Below, one piece after another: positions 36,210 through 44,935 of a DNA stretch of 64,000 bases (position 1 is the stretch's first letter; every line of letters begins with the position of its first letter). Where the stretch lies: contig NZ_AZAC01000014.1 in the NCBI RefSeq assembly GCF_000931935.2, positions 124,001 through 188,000 of the forward strand, read 5' to 3'. The notes under the pieces are model-generated. The model ran no database searches. It was not told the DNA's origin and saw only the letters and a program-made list of their open reading frames with translations. Both the position numbers and the translations under genes were made by a program. This stretch comes from Dethiosulfatarculus sandiegensis (lineage in GTDB: Bacteria > Desulfobacterota > Desulfarculia > Desulfarculales > Desulfarculaceae).

Positions 36210-36443
36210 ATGATCTACAAACTAAAAAACGGCCGCACCGTGGACACAGCCAGGGAATGCGACTTTGAGCAGAGAAACTTTTTGCAAAAGATGATTATCT
36301 ATAAACACCTGAAAGCAGACCTGGCCGAGTTCCGCTCCAAATGGCGCACCCCAGGCAACCCGGTTTGGCAAGGCCCCCAAACCCTGACCCAACCCTCGGC
36401 AGCGGCGCAGATACTCTTGGATATGGAGAAGGATTTGGGGTAG
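36210..36443 (+). CDS. Small hypothetical protein
   Basis: I do not recognise this 77-residue protein (MIYKLKNGRTVDTARECDFE at its start). It is hydrophilic, with one Cys and several Lys/Arg, and has no membrane helix. It starts 30 bases after the histidine-kinase stop with an AAAGGGG run about 15 bases upstream, a long spacing. It could be co-transcribed with the kinase. It sits at the left edge of the A+T-rich island, and its composition still resembles the GC-rich host genes. Confidence 0.5.
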   Translation: MIYKLKNGRTVDTARECDFEQRNFLQKMIIYKHLKADLAEFRSKWRTPGNPVWQGPQTLTQPSAAAQILLDMEKDLG

Positions 36444-37380
36444 GGGCTTAGAGGTGGGGGCTCAGAAACAGTTTTAGCCTTCAAGATAGGATTTGGATTT
36501 TTAGAATAATCCCGCGTTGGTGTATTTTCGGGCGTGGTTCGGCGAATGGCAGCGGGGTTTGTTTTTCGGGGATGTGGGGTGGCGGCGAATATTATTAATC
36601 CTTTATCGAACCTTTGTAAGATAGGGTTAGTATCCAAGAAGTGGGAGTTACTAAGGATTTGCTTGATACTTTTTCTAGATGATGTTGAGGTATAATCTGA
36701 CATCCGCTGGAAGTGTGTGTAATCTCGGCTTTTAAGTTAATGCAGACCTACATAGGTCTATCGATCCAGGGCCATTGAATTTGAAATTTAGATCGGTTTA
36801 AGTTGCTTAGCATGGATTGGAATATTGAATTGAACTCCGGATTGAAACTTGTATAACCTCCCTCAAGACGCACAGAGGTTCGAAAACTTCTCATGAGATC
36901 AACCCCCATGGATAAATACACGGTTGACCATGGGTGTAAAATGAACTAATTTGTGGATGATTGTGGCGAGTATTATCTGGGGGGAAACTGTGGCAGAATT
37001 CTTAGCCCACCAGCTTCAAAATCAAACATTGCAAATAGAATTTAGAAGTCCACGACTAATGATAACTCTGTGGCCGTTTACATCTGTGTCTATACCGTTT
37101 GGGCTATAACAAAGTTACAGTTTTGTTTAGTAAGCTTAAGGGTTCAACTAATGAAGGGAAAAACAATTATCTTTGGGAGCCACGGCACTATCCAAGGATA
37201 ATATTTGAATTAGTTTTTGCAAGCATGTAGTTTGGACGATTTTTTGTATTATTGCCAGTAATAAGAGCCTCAAGTTGGGTAAGAAAGGTCGTTGATCTTT
37301 ACAATATGAAAATGTTCCTACTTGAGGATATACGTTCCCATTAAAATTTTAGTTCCGTGATTATTTGGCAGGAATTACTT
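36444..37380. other. A+T-rich intergenic region at left edge of the accessory island
   Basis: About 930 bases without a supportable gene. Composition shifts from GC-rich near 36450 to A+T-rich further right. It contains the left copy of a 13-base direct repeat (36475-36487), a small palindrome (AGACCTA / TAGGTCT near 36744-36759), and an inverted repeat around the two CCATGG sites at about 36901-36942. No integrase, transposase or tRNA can be read on either strand. The promoter of the three-gene operon must lie at its right end. Confidence 0.55.
36475..36487. repeat. Left copy of 13-base direct repeat flanking the island
   Basis: TAGCCTTCAAGAT occurs here and again at 44321-44333, just outside the block of A+T-rich genes. 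In both places a GATTTGG sequence ends the match, directly on the right and after a short insertion on the left. It may be a target-site or attachment-site duplication. Confidence 0.45.
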
Positions 37381-38583
37381 ATGACCTCTTCCAATAGCCA
37401 ATTTTCAGCACCCGAGCAGGCACTTGGATACATTTACCAACTAAGATATGCATTACTTCAGACACTTCAGCTTCCAGAAGAGGTAGAATGCTTCATTGAA
37501 AAAGATGACGATATTGACTTCACAGATCCAGAAGAAGGTAGAATTCTTGCTTCCCTTAAGCATAAGGCTCCTGGGGATTCCCTGAGCGATCTCTCCCCAG
37601 ACTTCTGGAAATCAGTTAGAATATGGCTAGATTACTACCTCCGAAAAGAAATTTCCACAGACACAGTATCTTTTTATCTATGCACAACTGGTCAGATTTC
37701 TACTGGGTCACTGTTAGAGGCCTTTTTACCTGGTGTTCAAAAAACTAACACTTTTTTAGATAGAATTAATGAAACACTTAACCGTTCAGAATCTAAAACA
37801 ATCGCAAAAACAAAGGATCTTTTAGCTCGGCTCCCTGATAACGATTGGCTGGATTTTTTTAATAGGATTACAATTTTTGACTATCAGGAACGAATTCAAG
37901 ATATTCCAAATCAGATTATCAATGAAAGGTTTAGGCCGATTCGTCCTCAGTTTCGCATTCCTGTTTATGAACGTCTTGAAGGCTGGTGGATTAACCTATG
38001 TATTAATCTTCTAACCGGACATAGGCCTCAAGCTATATGTGGATGGGAAGTATCAGAAAAGCTTGGAATAATTGCGGAGCAATTTATAGAGGATAATCTT
38101 CCTGTCGATTTTGAAAATGCTGAACCAGAAGGAAAAATCGATCCAGACTCAGATGAACGCTATTTCGTTAAGCAACTTAGGGCCATTGGTCTACGCTCAG
38201 ATCGTCTCAGACGGGCAATTTTAGATTACTACAGGGCCTTTGAGCAGAGAGGGGCGTGGTTGCGAGAGGAGGTCACGCTTTCTGGTGAGTTGGAACAATA
38301 TGATGATCGTCTTGTGGATGAATGGTCGAGATTGAGGGAAATCGTTTTCGAGGAACTGGATGATAGCACACCCGAAGATCTTCTGCAGATGACAGGCAGA
38401 AAATTAATCAATCAGCTTTCCACAATGGGCAATCCCAACTTACGCGTTAGAAAGGGTGTGACGGCAACTTTTGTAACCATGGGTAGCTATCACATGCTGG
38501 CAAACGAAGAAACACCTCGTGTTCATTGGCATCCAAGATTTAATGAGAGGATGGAGGAAATACTTTACGGGAGTAAATCATGA
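37381..38583 (+). CDS. ABC-3C system effector-type protein with candidate nuclease N-terminus
   Basis: The protein of about 400 residues is the first of three genes joined by 4-base overlaps. Its N-terminus (PEQALGYIYQLRYALLQ, then ECFIEKDDDIDF and ILASLKHK at about residues 11-62) resembles the DUF4297-like dsDNA-nuclease pattern. The possible PD-(D/E)xK residues are Glu12, Asp43-45 and Lys60, with Ser58 in the usual Glu/Gln place, so activity is uncertain. The C-terminal half (from about 200, with WWINLCINLLTGHRPQAICGWEV, and LANEETPRVHWHPRF at the end) fits the specific C-terminal domain of ABC three-component effectors. I chose the ATG at 37381 with AGGA upstream over the GTG at 37357. 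Confidence 0.8.
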   Translation: MTSSNSQFSAPEQALGYIYQLRYALLQTLQLPEEVECFIEKDDDIDFTDPEEGRILASLKHKAPGDSLSDLSPDFWKSVRIWLDYYLRKEISTDTVSFYLCTTGQISTGSLLEAFLPGVQKTNTFLDRINETLNRSESKTIAKTKDLLARLPDNDWLDFFNRITIFDYQERIQDIPNQIINERFRPIRPQFRIPVYERLEGWWINLCINLLTGHRPQAICGWEVSEKLGIIAEQFIEDNLPVDFENAEPEGKIDPDSDERYFVKQLRAIGLRSDRLRRAILDYYRAFEQRGAWLREEVTLSGELEQYDDRLVDEWSRLREIVFEELDDSTPEDLLQMTGRKLINQLSTMGNPNLRVRKGVTATFVTMGSYHMLANEETPRVHWHPRFNERMEEILYGSKS

Positions 38584-39068
38584 AGCCTTGGCATCAGCGG
38601 CCTCGCGAGATTAGAAATCTCTTCAATCCTGCATTTTGCGGACTTGTTCTGGCTCGTGGACTGGAAAGTTACAATCAATTAGCGAAACGACCTATGCCGT
38701 ATTCATTGACGCTTTTAATCCTTCCTCTGAGTTTACACAAACGCACACGGGAACTAATAAGATCGGCCCCTCGAACCTACTTTACTAAAATTTTGCAGGG
38801 ACACCCAGAAATCAGAGTTGGTTTTGCCCTTCGTGCTCGAGGCCTCTTCCTCTACACAATGGAAGCATTCGCCTACTTGATGGACTATGAAGCTATTACC
38901 GTAGATGACTCTGGCTGTATCGCACTCAATGATAAAATTGTCCGCAAGACCATTAAGGGCTCACAAGATACCAAAGACTGCCAGACAGTGGCACGGTTGC
39001 TAGGGCGAAAATTAGCTCAGGTCAATGATCGAGTTACAATCTACACCATGTTAGGAATTCGACCATGA
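38580..39068 (+). CDS. ABC three-component system middle component
   Basis: The 162-residue protein has the pattern I know for the middle component of ABC-3C systems: NLFNPAFCGLVLARGLESY at the N-terminus, MPYSLTLLILPLSLHKRTRE (about 39-58), a RARGLFLYTMEAFAYLM helix, and the ending LLGRKLAQVNDRVTIYTMLGIRP. No catalytic motif is seen; the middle component is thought to link the ATPase to the effector. Its start overlaps the previous gene by four bases (ATGA) and its end overlaps the ATPase gene in the same way, so the three proteins are probably made in fixed ratio. Confidence 0.85.
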   Translation: MKPWHQRPREIRNLFNPAFCGLVLARGLESYNQLAKRPMPYSLTLLILPLSLHKRTRELIRSAPRTYFTKILQGHPEIRVGFALRARGLFLYTMEAFAYLMDYEAITVDDSGCIALNDKIVRKTIKGSQDTKDCQTVARLLGRKLAQVNDRVTIYTMLGIRP

Positions 39069-41011
39069 GAATTCGTGAAATCATCATTTACAGCCACGCC
39101 GGTGATATTAGACGTATTTCTTTTCAAATCAATGGACTGAATATTATCACAGGCAGTCCGTCTACAGGCAAATCGGCTCTATCGGACATCGTTGAGTATT
39201 GTATGGGACAGAGTAATTTTAATATTCCGGAAGGTCCTATTCGAGATAAAGTTGCCTGGTATGCGGTCATATACCAGTTTCCCAGCGAACAGGTTTTGGT
39301 CGCAAAACCAGCCCCGGCGACAAATGCGGCTAGTTGCTCAAGGGCTATGATCAGACGGGGTGCCTCCATAGATCCACCCTCTTTTGAAGATCTCCTGCAA
39401 AACGCCGATGATGATACTGTAGTCGCATTGCTTTCGGAGTTACTCGGGATCCCCGCTCCTCAAACACATGTTTCTAAAGATCAAAGTCGACAATCATATC
39501 GCCCAACCATTAAGCATACCTACTACTATCTATTCCAAAAACAGAGCCTTATTGCAAATAAGGAGCAATTATTCTACAGGCAGAATGAGGATTATATGCA
39601 ACAAACCATCAAGGATACCTTGCCGATACTCCTTGGTGTTGTTCCGGAAGACCGCATGGAAATCGAGTCTAAACTCCGAGCTGCAAAACGCAATTTGAAA
39701 ATTGCACAGAAGCAACTTGCAGATGCGCAACAATTCAGAGAGCAGCTTGATGTTCGGGCATTGGGACTATTGTCAGAAGCTCGTCATGTAGGAATTTTCG
39801 CTAACGCTGCAACGCTCAAAACCACAGAAGAAGTATTGTTTCATTTGTCAGAGATAGCTAGGTGGAAGCCCGCCCCGGTTCCGGACGAAGACACGTGGCG
39901 TATTGCTGAGTTGGAAAATGAAATAGCAATGATTAGAAAGAAGCGGTCCACGATAAACGAAACACTAAGGGCAACACAGTTATTTGTCCAGAAAGAAGAT
40001 GGGTTTACAAATGAGGCGCAGGAACAAAAAAGCCGCTTGGAATCAATAGCTGCCTTTCCTAAAAAAACAGAGTCAGGAAAATGGCAATGGCCATTTGCAC
40101 CAAAGGACTTCGGCCTTAATACCCCTATCGCAAAAGTACTTCTTCAAGAGCTTCTTTCATTAGATCAAGAGTTAAAGGTCGTAGCGGGAGATCGCCCAAA
40201 TCTAGAAGAATTTAAACAGAAAATCGAAAACGAATTATTCGAGATGAACGAACAATTGCGAATTAAGGGGGAGGAACTTGCATCGGCCATAGCAGCAAAC
40301 GAGGCGATTGCTGAGATGGGTAGTCGAAATGCTGCTGCAGCTAGAGTAGTTGGACGAATTAGTCTTTTTCTTGAAACCTATCGACCCGACGATGATCTGA
40401 AGTCCCTTCAGGAAAGAGTAGATGATTGTGCATCACATGTGAGTCGGTTAGAAAAGGCAGTAGGTATAGATGATAGTGCTGAACGTTTAGCTTCCATTCT
40501 AAATATCATTTCGAATCGAATATCCCTGTATGTTGGCAAACTTGATGCCGAATTCGCGCAATACCCGTTTCGGCTCGATCTTGCTAACATGACTGTTTTG
40601 ATTGACAGGCCAGACCGGCCGGTTCCTATGATTAATACCGGTGGGGGCGAGAATCATTTGGCTTATCATTTGGCAACTCTTTTGGCCCTTCACTATTATG
40701 CAGCTAACAACAATAAGCCCATTCCTTCATTTTTATTCCTTGACCAGCCATCTCAGGTTTATTTTCCTTCCGAACAAATCTACAAGAGTGTGTCAGGCTC
40801 TGTGGATGAAACAGAAAGGGATGCCGACCTTGAAAAGGTCCGCAACTTGTTTTTGATGTTGTATCGGTTTGCAACTCAAGAAGTATCAAATTTTCAGATT
40901 ATCATAGCCGAACACGCGAATCTTCGAGATGAATGGTTTCAGAAATCTGTGGTCGAAGTCCCATGGACAAAACCCCCTGCTCTTGTTCCGGATGAGTGGG
41001 AAGTCCGGTAA
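39065..41011 (+). CDS. ABC-3C ATPase, DUF3732 type (SMC/Rad50-like)
   Basis: The 648-residue protein is an ABC ATPase of the long coiled-coil kind. Walker A is GSPSTGKSALS (residues 30-40). The central part (about 185-480) is helical and charged, suited to a coiled coil. The signature region reads NTGGGENHLAYHLA (about 525-538), Walker B is FLFLDQPSQVYFP (about 553-565, with Gln following the Asp where Glu is usual), and the His switch is IIIAEH (about 612-617). The DQPSQ form is a hallmark of DUF3732 proteins. Such ATPases act on nucleic acid in conflict systems. No zinc hook (CxxC) is seen in the coiled part. It is the last of the three overlapping genes. Confidence 0.88.
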   Translation: MRIREIIIYSHAGDIRRISFQINGLNIITGSPSTGKSALSDIVEYCMGQSNFNIPEGPIRDKVAWYAVIYQFPSEQVLVAKPAPATNAASCSRAMIRRGASIDPPSFEDLLQNADDDTVVALLSELLGIPAPQTHVSKDQSRQSYRPTIKHTYYYLFQKQSLIANKEQLFYRQNEDYMQQTIKDTLPILLGVVPEDRMEIESKLRAAKRNLKIAQKQLADAQQFREQLDVRALGLLSEARHVGIFANAATLKTTEEVLFHLSEIARWKPAPVPDEDTWRIAELENEIAMIRKKRSTINETLRATQLFVQKEDGFTNEAQEQKSRLESIAAFPKKTESGKWQWPFAPKDFGLNTPIAKVLLQELLSLDQELKVVAGDRPNLEEFKQKIENELFEMNEQLRIKGEELASAIAANEAIAEMGSRNAAAARVVGRISLFLETYRPDDDLKSLQERVDDCASHVSRLEKAVGIDDSAERLASILNIISNRISLYVGKLDAEFAQYPFRLDLANMTVLIDRPDRPVPMINTGGGENHLAYHLATLLALHYYAANNNKPIPSFLFLDQPSQVYFPSEQIYKSVSGSVDETERDADLEKVRNLFLMLYRFATQEVSNFQIIIAEHANLRDEWFQKSVVEVPWTKPPALVPDEWEVR

Positions 41012-41178
41012 ATTTACTTTGCAATATCGATATCTCAACATGACTGCTCTCAATAATATATTTTATGGTAATGGATATGGTTTAGATTTGATAGGAATAA
41101 TTAGTAGTTATAAAGAAATTACTTTTTCTATATTTTAGAAAACACAGCAAACACTTATTACAAGGTACTACAGCCGCT

Positions 41179-44139
41179 ATGACAATCCGGGAAGTAAGAG
41201 CACAGATTCGATTTCATCTTGGACAACTAAAAGTTCAGAATAAGCACCACCACTTCGAGGATATGACACGAGAATTTGCACGACAAAGAATATGTAGAAA
41301 TATTTTGCCTGGAACAGGGCCTGTTGGCGCAGGCGGAGACCAAGGAAGAGATTTTGAAACGTACAAAACTTATTTGGATGATCTGTTCGTCATAGACGAT
41401 ACAAAACTGTTTGAGGGAGTTTCTAAAGATGGAAATGTGTTTTTTGCTTGCTCCTTGCAGGAAAAAATAGCTCCTAAAATCAAATTTGATATAAAGTCTA
41501 TATTTTCGCATACGCAGGAAAAACGTCCTGTTATTTATTTTTGTGTTGAAGATGTCTCCATTGCTAAACGAAACGAGCTCATTAAGTGGTGTCGATGTGA
41601 ATATGGAATAGATTTACAGATTTTAGATGGGCGCGCCTTATCTGAAAACTTAAGCGATCCTGATATATTTTGGATCGCAGAACAGTATCTTCACATACCA
41701 TCGGAAATGTATCCAACTCCTACTAATGATGACGAATATTATGAAAAATATAGGGAACGTTGGGTTGAAAATAATGAACAGCCTTACAACTTTTCAGATT
41801 TCCATGAAATTAAATACGGCCTTAGAAAAGCTACGTTCGAAGAAAAGCTTAAGCCCGACTTAGTGCCATGGTTAAATACTATAAATAAGTTTTTATCAGA
41901 TGGCGGTGATTATATAAAAAGTAGGGTGCAATACGAGATTTGTGTAGCCGCTCTGCGAGGGCAGAATAATCTTAATGCATATAAAGATATTATCAGAGAT
42001 TATTTTAAAGATATTGAAGAGATACAAGACCCTGCTAAATTAACAGATGTTGGTGTTTTGTTGATGTATTGTTCGGGTGCAAAGCATCTAGGTCAATTAG
42101 ATATTGAAGCATCCTATTTACACGATTTGTCAAGAAAATATATGGATCGCACTGACTATTTCCTTGAAAACACAATAGGTATAAATACCCGATGTTCTTT
42201 ATTGGAAAACAAGGCTCGTGCATTTATGTTCCCACACTTAGAAAGTGTAGAGCCAAACATAAAGATAGATAAAACTTTTGAGTGTTGGCAAGAGCTCGTT
42301 GATACAGTTGAGAAAGCGGCGTTATTTCCTCTGGAACATTTTTCTGACACTCTCGCGGTATTAACCCCTATGATAGGAAAGGATCCAAGGTTTCTAAAAA
42401 TAGCACATCGCGTAGATCAACTGTTAGCAGAAAGGGCTGGCGGTTTTACGGCGGCTGCGAAATGTAGAGATCGGGCTGTGGCTTTTTATGATAATAATCA
42501 GATTTTGCTGGCCATAGATCATTTGCACCGAGCGAAAATTAATTGGTTTTCTGCAGAAACGCTTAGGGGAACTATTATTGCATCTCGCTTTATTGCAGAA
42601 GCCTATAGTGAACTTGGTCTGATGTACGCTGCGAAATTGTATTTATTATCCGCATTATTCCTTGCATTTCATTCTAGAGATGATGACGTTCAAGATTATA
42701 TCAGTAAAAGTTTTTTCCAAATCGCAGAGATGTTATATAAGTCCGGTGAATGGCTAACCTTTTTCTCCGTTATGGAACTAGCCTTACTATCGCACCATCA
42801 TTACGATTCTCAGCCACTAATTTTTGATGAACATGATAATCGTGTAAAGGTTTTTATTTATGGGACGATTGTGAGAACCTTATCGCAAAGGTTTTGGCCC
42901 GAAGTAAGTAAACATGTCGAAGTAAAGTTTTCAAAATGGGCATTAGATCAAAAGCTTAGAGAAGAGTTAACTCTATTAGTTGATGAACAGGATGAAAGTT
43001 CATATTGGAAAAAAACTTCCATAGAAGACATTTGGTTACAACTTGAAGAAAACCTATCAGGAAAACCGTTTAACGATGTTGGAGAAGTGAGAAAAATAGG
43101 TTGGAAAGCACTTGGTGTTGAATGGGAAGTTTGCTTTGAAAATAGTTATGAACTTACACGGGTAGTAGAAGAATTTGTTGCTATTTTGCAGGTAGTATTA
43201 GCTGATTTAGCTATGGATGATTTGCAAGTATTGCCTGTCAAAGTTAAAATAAACGCATACTTAACAAAAGAAGATAGGATGAAATTTAGTGAACAATTTG
43301 ATAGTAAAAAGCTTGAATGGGATGTTGAACTGCCCCGCTTTAAAGATAAAATTCTTCAAGAGCCTGATTACCATACACAAAACACACTCGCATATGCCCT
43401 TTCAGTTTTGGGATATTGTACGACTTTAAGCCAAAAAGAGTTCCAACAAAAAATAAAGACCGCTCTTGAAAATGACCTTATCTCTAAAACATTCTTCACG
43501 CGTCCATACCCTGAATTGTATAGAGAGGTGCTTACTTCTAAGCTATTTATGGAAGAAGAAAAGAATACCTTGGATGTAATCGAACCAGATCGCATATATA
43601 ACTTACATGAATATCCCGAACTTACATGGAACAATGATGATGGGAAATTTTTTAGTACAGAAGAAGCCACGAAGTATGTTCAAAACCGCTATAACAGGCT
43701 TTCTTTGTTAATGAGCGTTGTCTGGCCTAAAATACTATCCAGTGATAAGCACAGAAGCTTTTTTGAAGAACTCAAAAAGAAAGGATACAAAGATTGGCAC
43801 CTTTCTTTGATTGTATGCAATGCGGTTGCTAACTATGTAGCTCGAAAAAAGGTTTGGACCGGTTTCGTAAATCATATTTACATGCAAAAGCTACAAGAAA
43901 CGATAATAAATATTCTTAATGGAAAATTGAACGAAGAAATTTACCAGCTAAATATTGATGAGATAGACGCGGAAAATTTCCAGATGCATGATAAAACTAG
44001 CTTTGCATCTATGATGAAAACATGGGGCTTAGTAATTCATGCTCCTGTTCCAAATTTTCAGGCAATTAAACAGTTTATGAGGGAAAGATATAAAGTATTC
44101 GAAACGGATGTACCCCATGATGCGCTTTTTACGGAATGA
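41179..44139 (+). CDS. Large protein with candidate N-terminal PD-(D/E)xK nuclease and helical repeats
   Basis: I cannot name a family for this 986-residue protein. The N-terminal 100 residues contain an ordered set that fits a restriction-endonuclease fold: Glu27 (HHHFEDM), Asp54 and Asp58 (AGGDQGRDFETY), and Gln94-Glu95-Lys96 (FFACSLQEK). A Rossmann-like segment follows (RPVIYFCVEDVSIAKRNELI, about 115-160). The rest, from about 190 to 986, is helical with TPR-like stretches (LAIDHLHRAKINWFSAE). No Walker A motif is visible, so it is not a STAND ATPase. It begins 167 bases after the ABC-3C ATPase, has a weak Shine-Dalgarno sequence, and is the most A+T-rich gene of the window. It may be an independent defence gene or a fourth component. 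Confidence 0.75.
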   Translation: MTIREVRAQIRFHLGQLKVQNKHHHFEDMTREFARQRICRNILPGTGPVGAGGDQGRDFETYKTYLDDLFVIDDTKLFEGVSKDGNVFFACSLQEKIAPKIKFDIKSIFSHTQEKRPVIYFCVEDVSIAKRNELIKWCRCEYGIDLQILDGRALSENLSDPDIFWIAEQYLHIPSEMYPTPTNDDEYYEKYRERWVENNEQPYNFSDFHEIKYGLRKATFEEKLKPDLVPWLNTINKFLSDGGDYIKSRVQYEICVAALRGQNNLNAYKDIIRDYFKDIEEIQDPAKLTDVGVLLMYCSGAKHLGQLDIEASYLHDLSRKYMDRTDYFLENTIGINTRCSLLENKARAFMFPHLESVEPNIKIDKTFECWQELVDTVEKAALFPLEHFSDTLAVLTPMIGKDPRFLKIAHRVDQLLAERAGGFTAAAKCRDRAVAFYDNNQILLAIDHLHRAKINWFSAETLRGTIIASRFIAEAYSELGLMYAAKLYLLSALFLAFHSRDDDVQDYISKSFFQIAEMLYKSGEWLTFFSVMELALLSHHHYDSQPLIFDEHDNRVKVFIYGTIVRTLSQRFWPEVSKHVEVKFSKWALDQKLREELTLLVDEQDESSYWKKTSIEDIWLQLEENLSGKPFNDVGEVRKIGWKALGVEWEVCFENSYELTRVVEEFVAILQVVLADLAMDDLQVLPVKVKINAYLTKEDRMKFSEQFDSKKLEWDVELPRFKDKILQEPDYHTQNTLAYALSVLGYCTTLSQKEFQQKIKTALENDLISKTFFTRPYPELYREVLTSKLFMEEEKNTLDVIEPDRIYNLHEYPELTWNNDDGKFFSTEEATKYVQNRYNRLSLLMSVVWPKILSSDKHRSFFEELKKKGYKDWHLSLIVCNAVANYVARKKVWTGFVNHIYMQKLQETIINILNGKLNEEIYQLNIDEIDAENFQMHDKTSFASMMKTWGLVIHAPVPNFQAIKQFMRERYKVFETDVPHDALFTE

Positions 44140-44320
44140 CAAGAGCGATTACTAACCAGCAAAAGCATTTGGGGTGCTGCGCCTGAGGAAATAGCCTCTC
44201 CGTTTGGGTGAGTTTGAAATTTTTGGGGCCTTAAAAACCAGAAGGAAATGATGGCTAAATACAAGATATATAGAGTCTTGTTTATCACCATGATCGCTTT
44301 TAGATTTATCAAAGAGGACA

Positions 44321-44333
44321 TAGCCTTCAAGAT
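44321..44333. repeat. Right copy of 13-base direct repeat flanking the island
   Basis: TAGCCTTCAAGAT, identical to 36475-36487. It lies about 180 bases after the large A+T-rich gene and immediately before the first readable codons of the decayed toxin gene. Confidence 0.45.
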
Positions 44334-44626
44334 TTGGTAACGTTAGACAGTACAACTAAGTTCGCTAAATGGCTTGATGGATTATGAGACATCCAGCCAC
44401 ACATTCTCATTTTGTTTCGTATAGAAAGATTGTCTTTAGGCAACCCCGGCGATGCCAGGCCGGTGGGCACAAAGGCGTCTCTGAACTTCGGATCGATTAT
44501 GGCCCAGGCTACCGTGTTTACTATTAAATTCAGGGTGAAAGGGGGATCATACTTTTAGCGGGGGGAGACAAGCGCACCCAGGCTCAAGATATCAAGACCG
44601 CCCTGGCCCTGGCCGAGAACCTTTAG
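44327..44626 (+). pseudogene. higB: Decayed HigB-type (RelE superfamily) toxin gene
   Basis: Reading in one frame from about 44327 gives a HigB-like N-terminus (TTKFAKWLDGL), an in-frame TGA at 44385-44387, then RIERLSLGNPGDARPVGTK. A single missing base in the G-run near 44474-44477 shifts the frame to SELRIDYGPGYRVYY. A TAA follows at 44525-44527, and the same frame then runs through GIILLAGGDKRTQAQDIKTA to a TAG at 44624. With the base restored and two stops ignored, the sequence is a full-length toxin of the phage Gp49/HigB type. Those toxins are ribosome-dependent mRNA nucleases. Two stops and a frameshift mean no active toxin can be made. The intact antitoxin gene begins ten bases on. 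Confidence 0.85.
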
Positions 44627-44635
44627 GAGATTGTC

Positions 44636-44935
44636 ATGGCCAAAACCATTACAACTAAATATGACGTCACAGAACACCTGCGCACTCCAGAGGAGATGGC
44701 CGCCTATCTGGAGGCATGTTTTGAAGAGGCACAAGGCAACGCCGCCTTTATAGCCAAAGCCTTGGGCGATATTGCCCGCGCAAAAGGTATGACACAGGTC
44801 GCCCGTGACGCTGGTTTGTCCCGCGAGAGTCTATACAAAGCTCTCTCAGGTGAACGTAACCCAAATTTTGACACTATTCTCAAGGTAATAGACGCCCTGG
44901 GCCTGAAACTGCACGCTGTAGCAATGACGGCTTGA
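44636..44935 (+). CDS. higA: HigA-type antitoxin, helix-turn-helix (toxin gene decayed)
   Basis: The 99-residue protein matches the addiction-module antidote family that pairs with HigB-like toxins: KYDVTEHLRTPEEMAAYLEACFEEA at the start and a C-terminal helix-turn-helix (MTQVARDAGLSRESLYKALSGERNPNFDTILKVIDALGLKLH). Antitoxins of this type bind the toxin and repress their own promoter. AGGAGA lies just before the ATG, overlapping the stop of the toxin remnant, which is the usual toxin-first order. Composition is GC-rich, like the host genes. Since the toxin gene is broken, it is now an orphan antitoxin or DNA-binding regulator. Confidence 0.9.
   Translation: MAKTITTKYDVTEHLRTPEEMAAYLEACFEEAQGNAAFIAKALGDIARAKGMTQVARDAGLSRESLYKALSGERNPNFDTILKVIDALGLKLHAVAMTA

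Noticed and set aside
36299..36703. Minus-strand frame of 134 codons at the island edge
   Set aside because: Low-complexity Ser/Thr/Pro translation crossing a composition change, and antisense to the small plus-strand gene.
36870..36900. tRNA-like T-loop sequence (GGTTCGAA) in the left flank of the island
   Set aside because: The flanking bases do not pair as a T-arm, and no acceptor or anticodon arms can be built around it.
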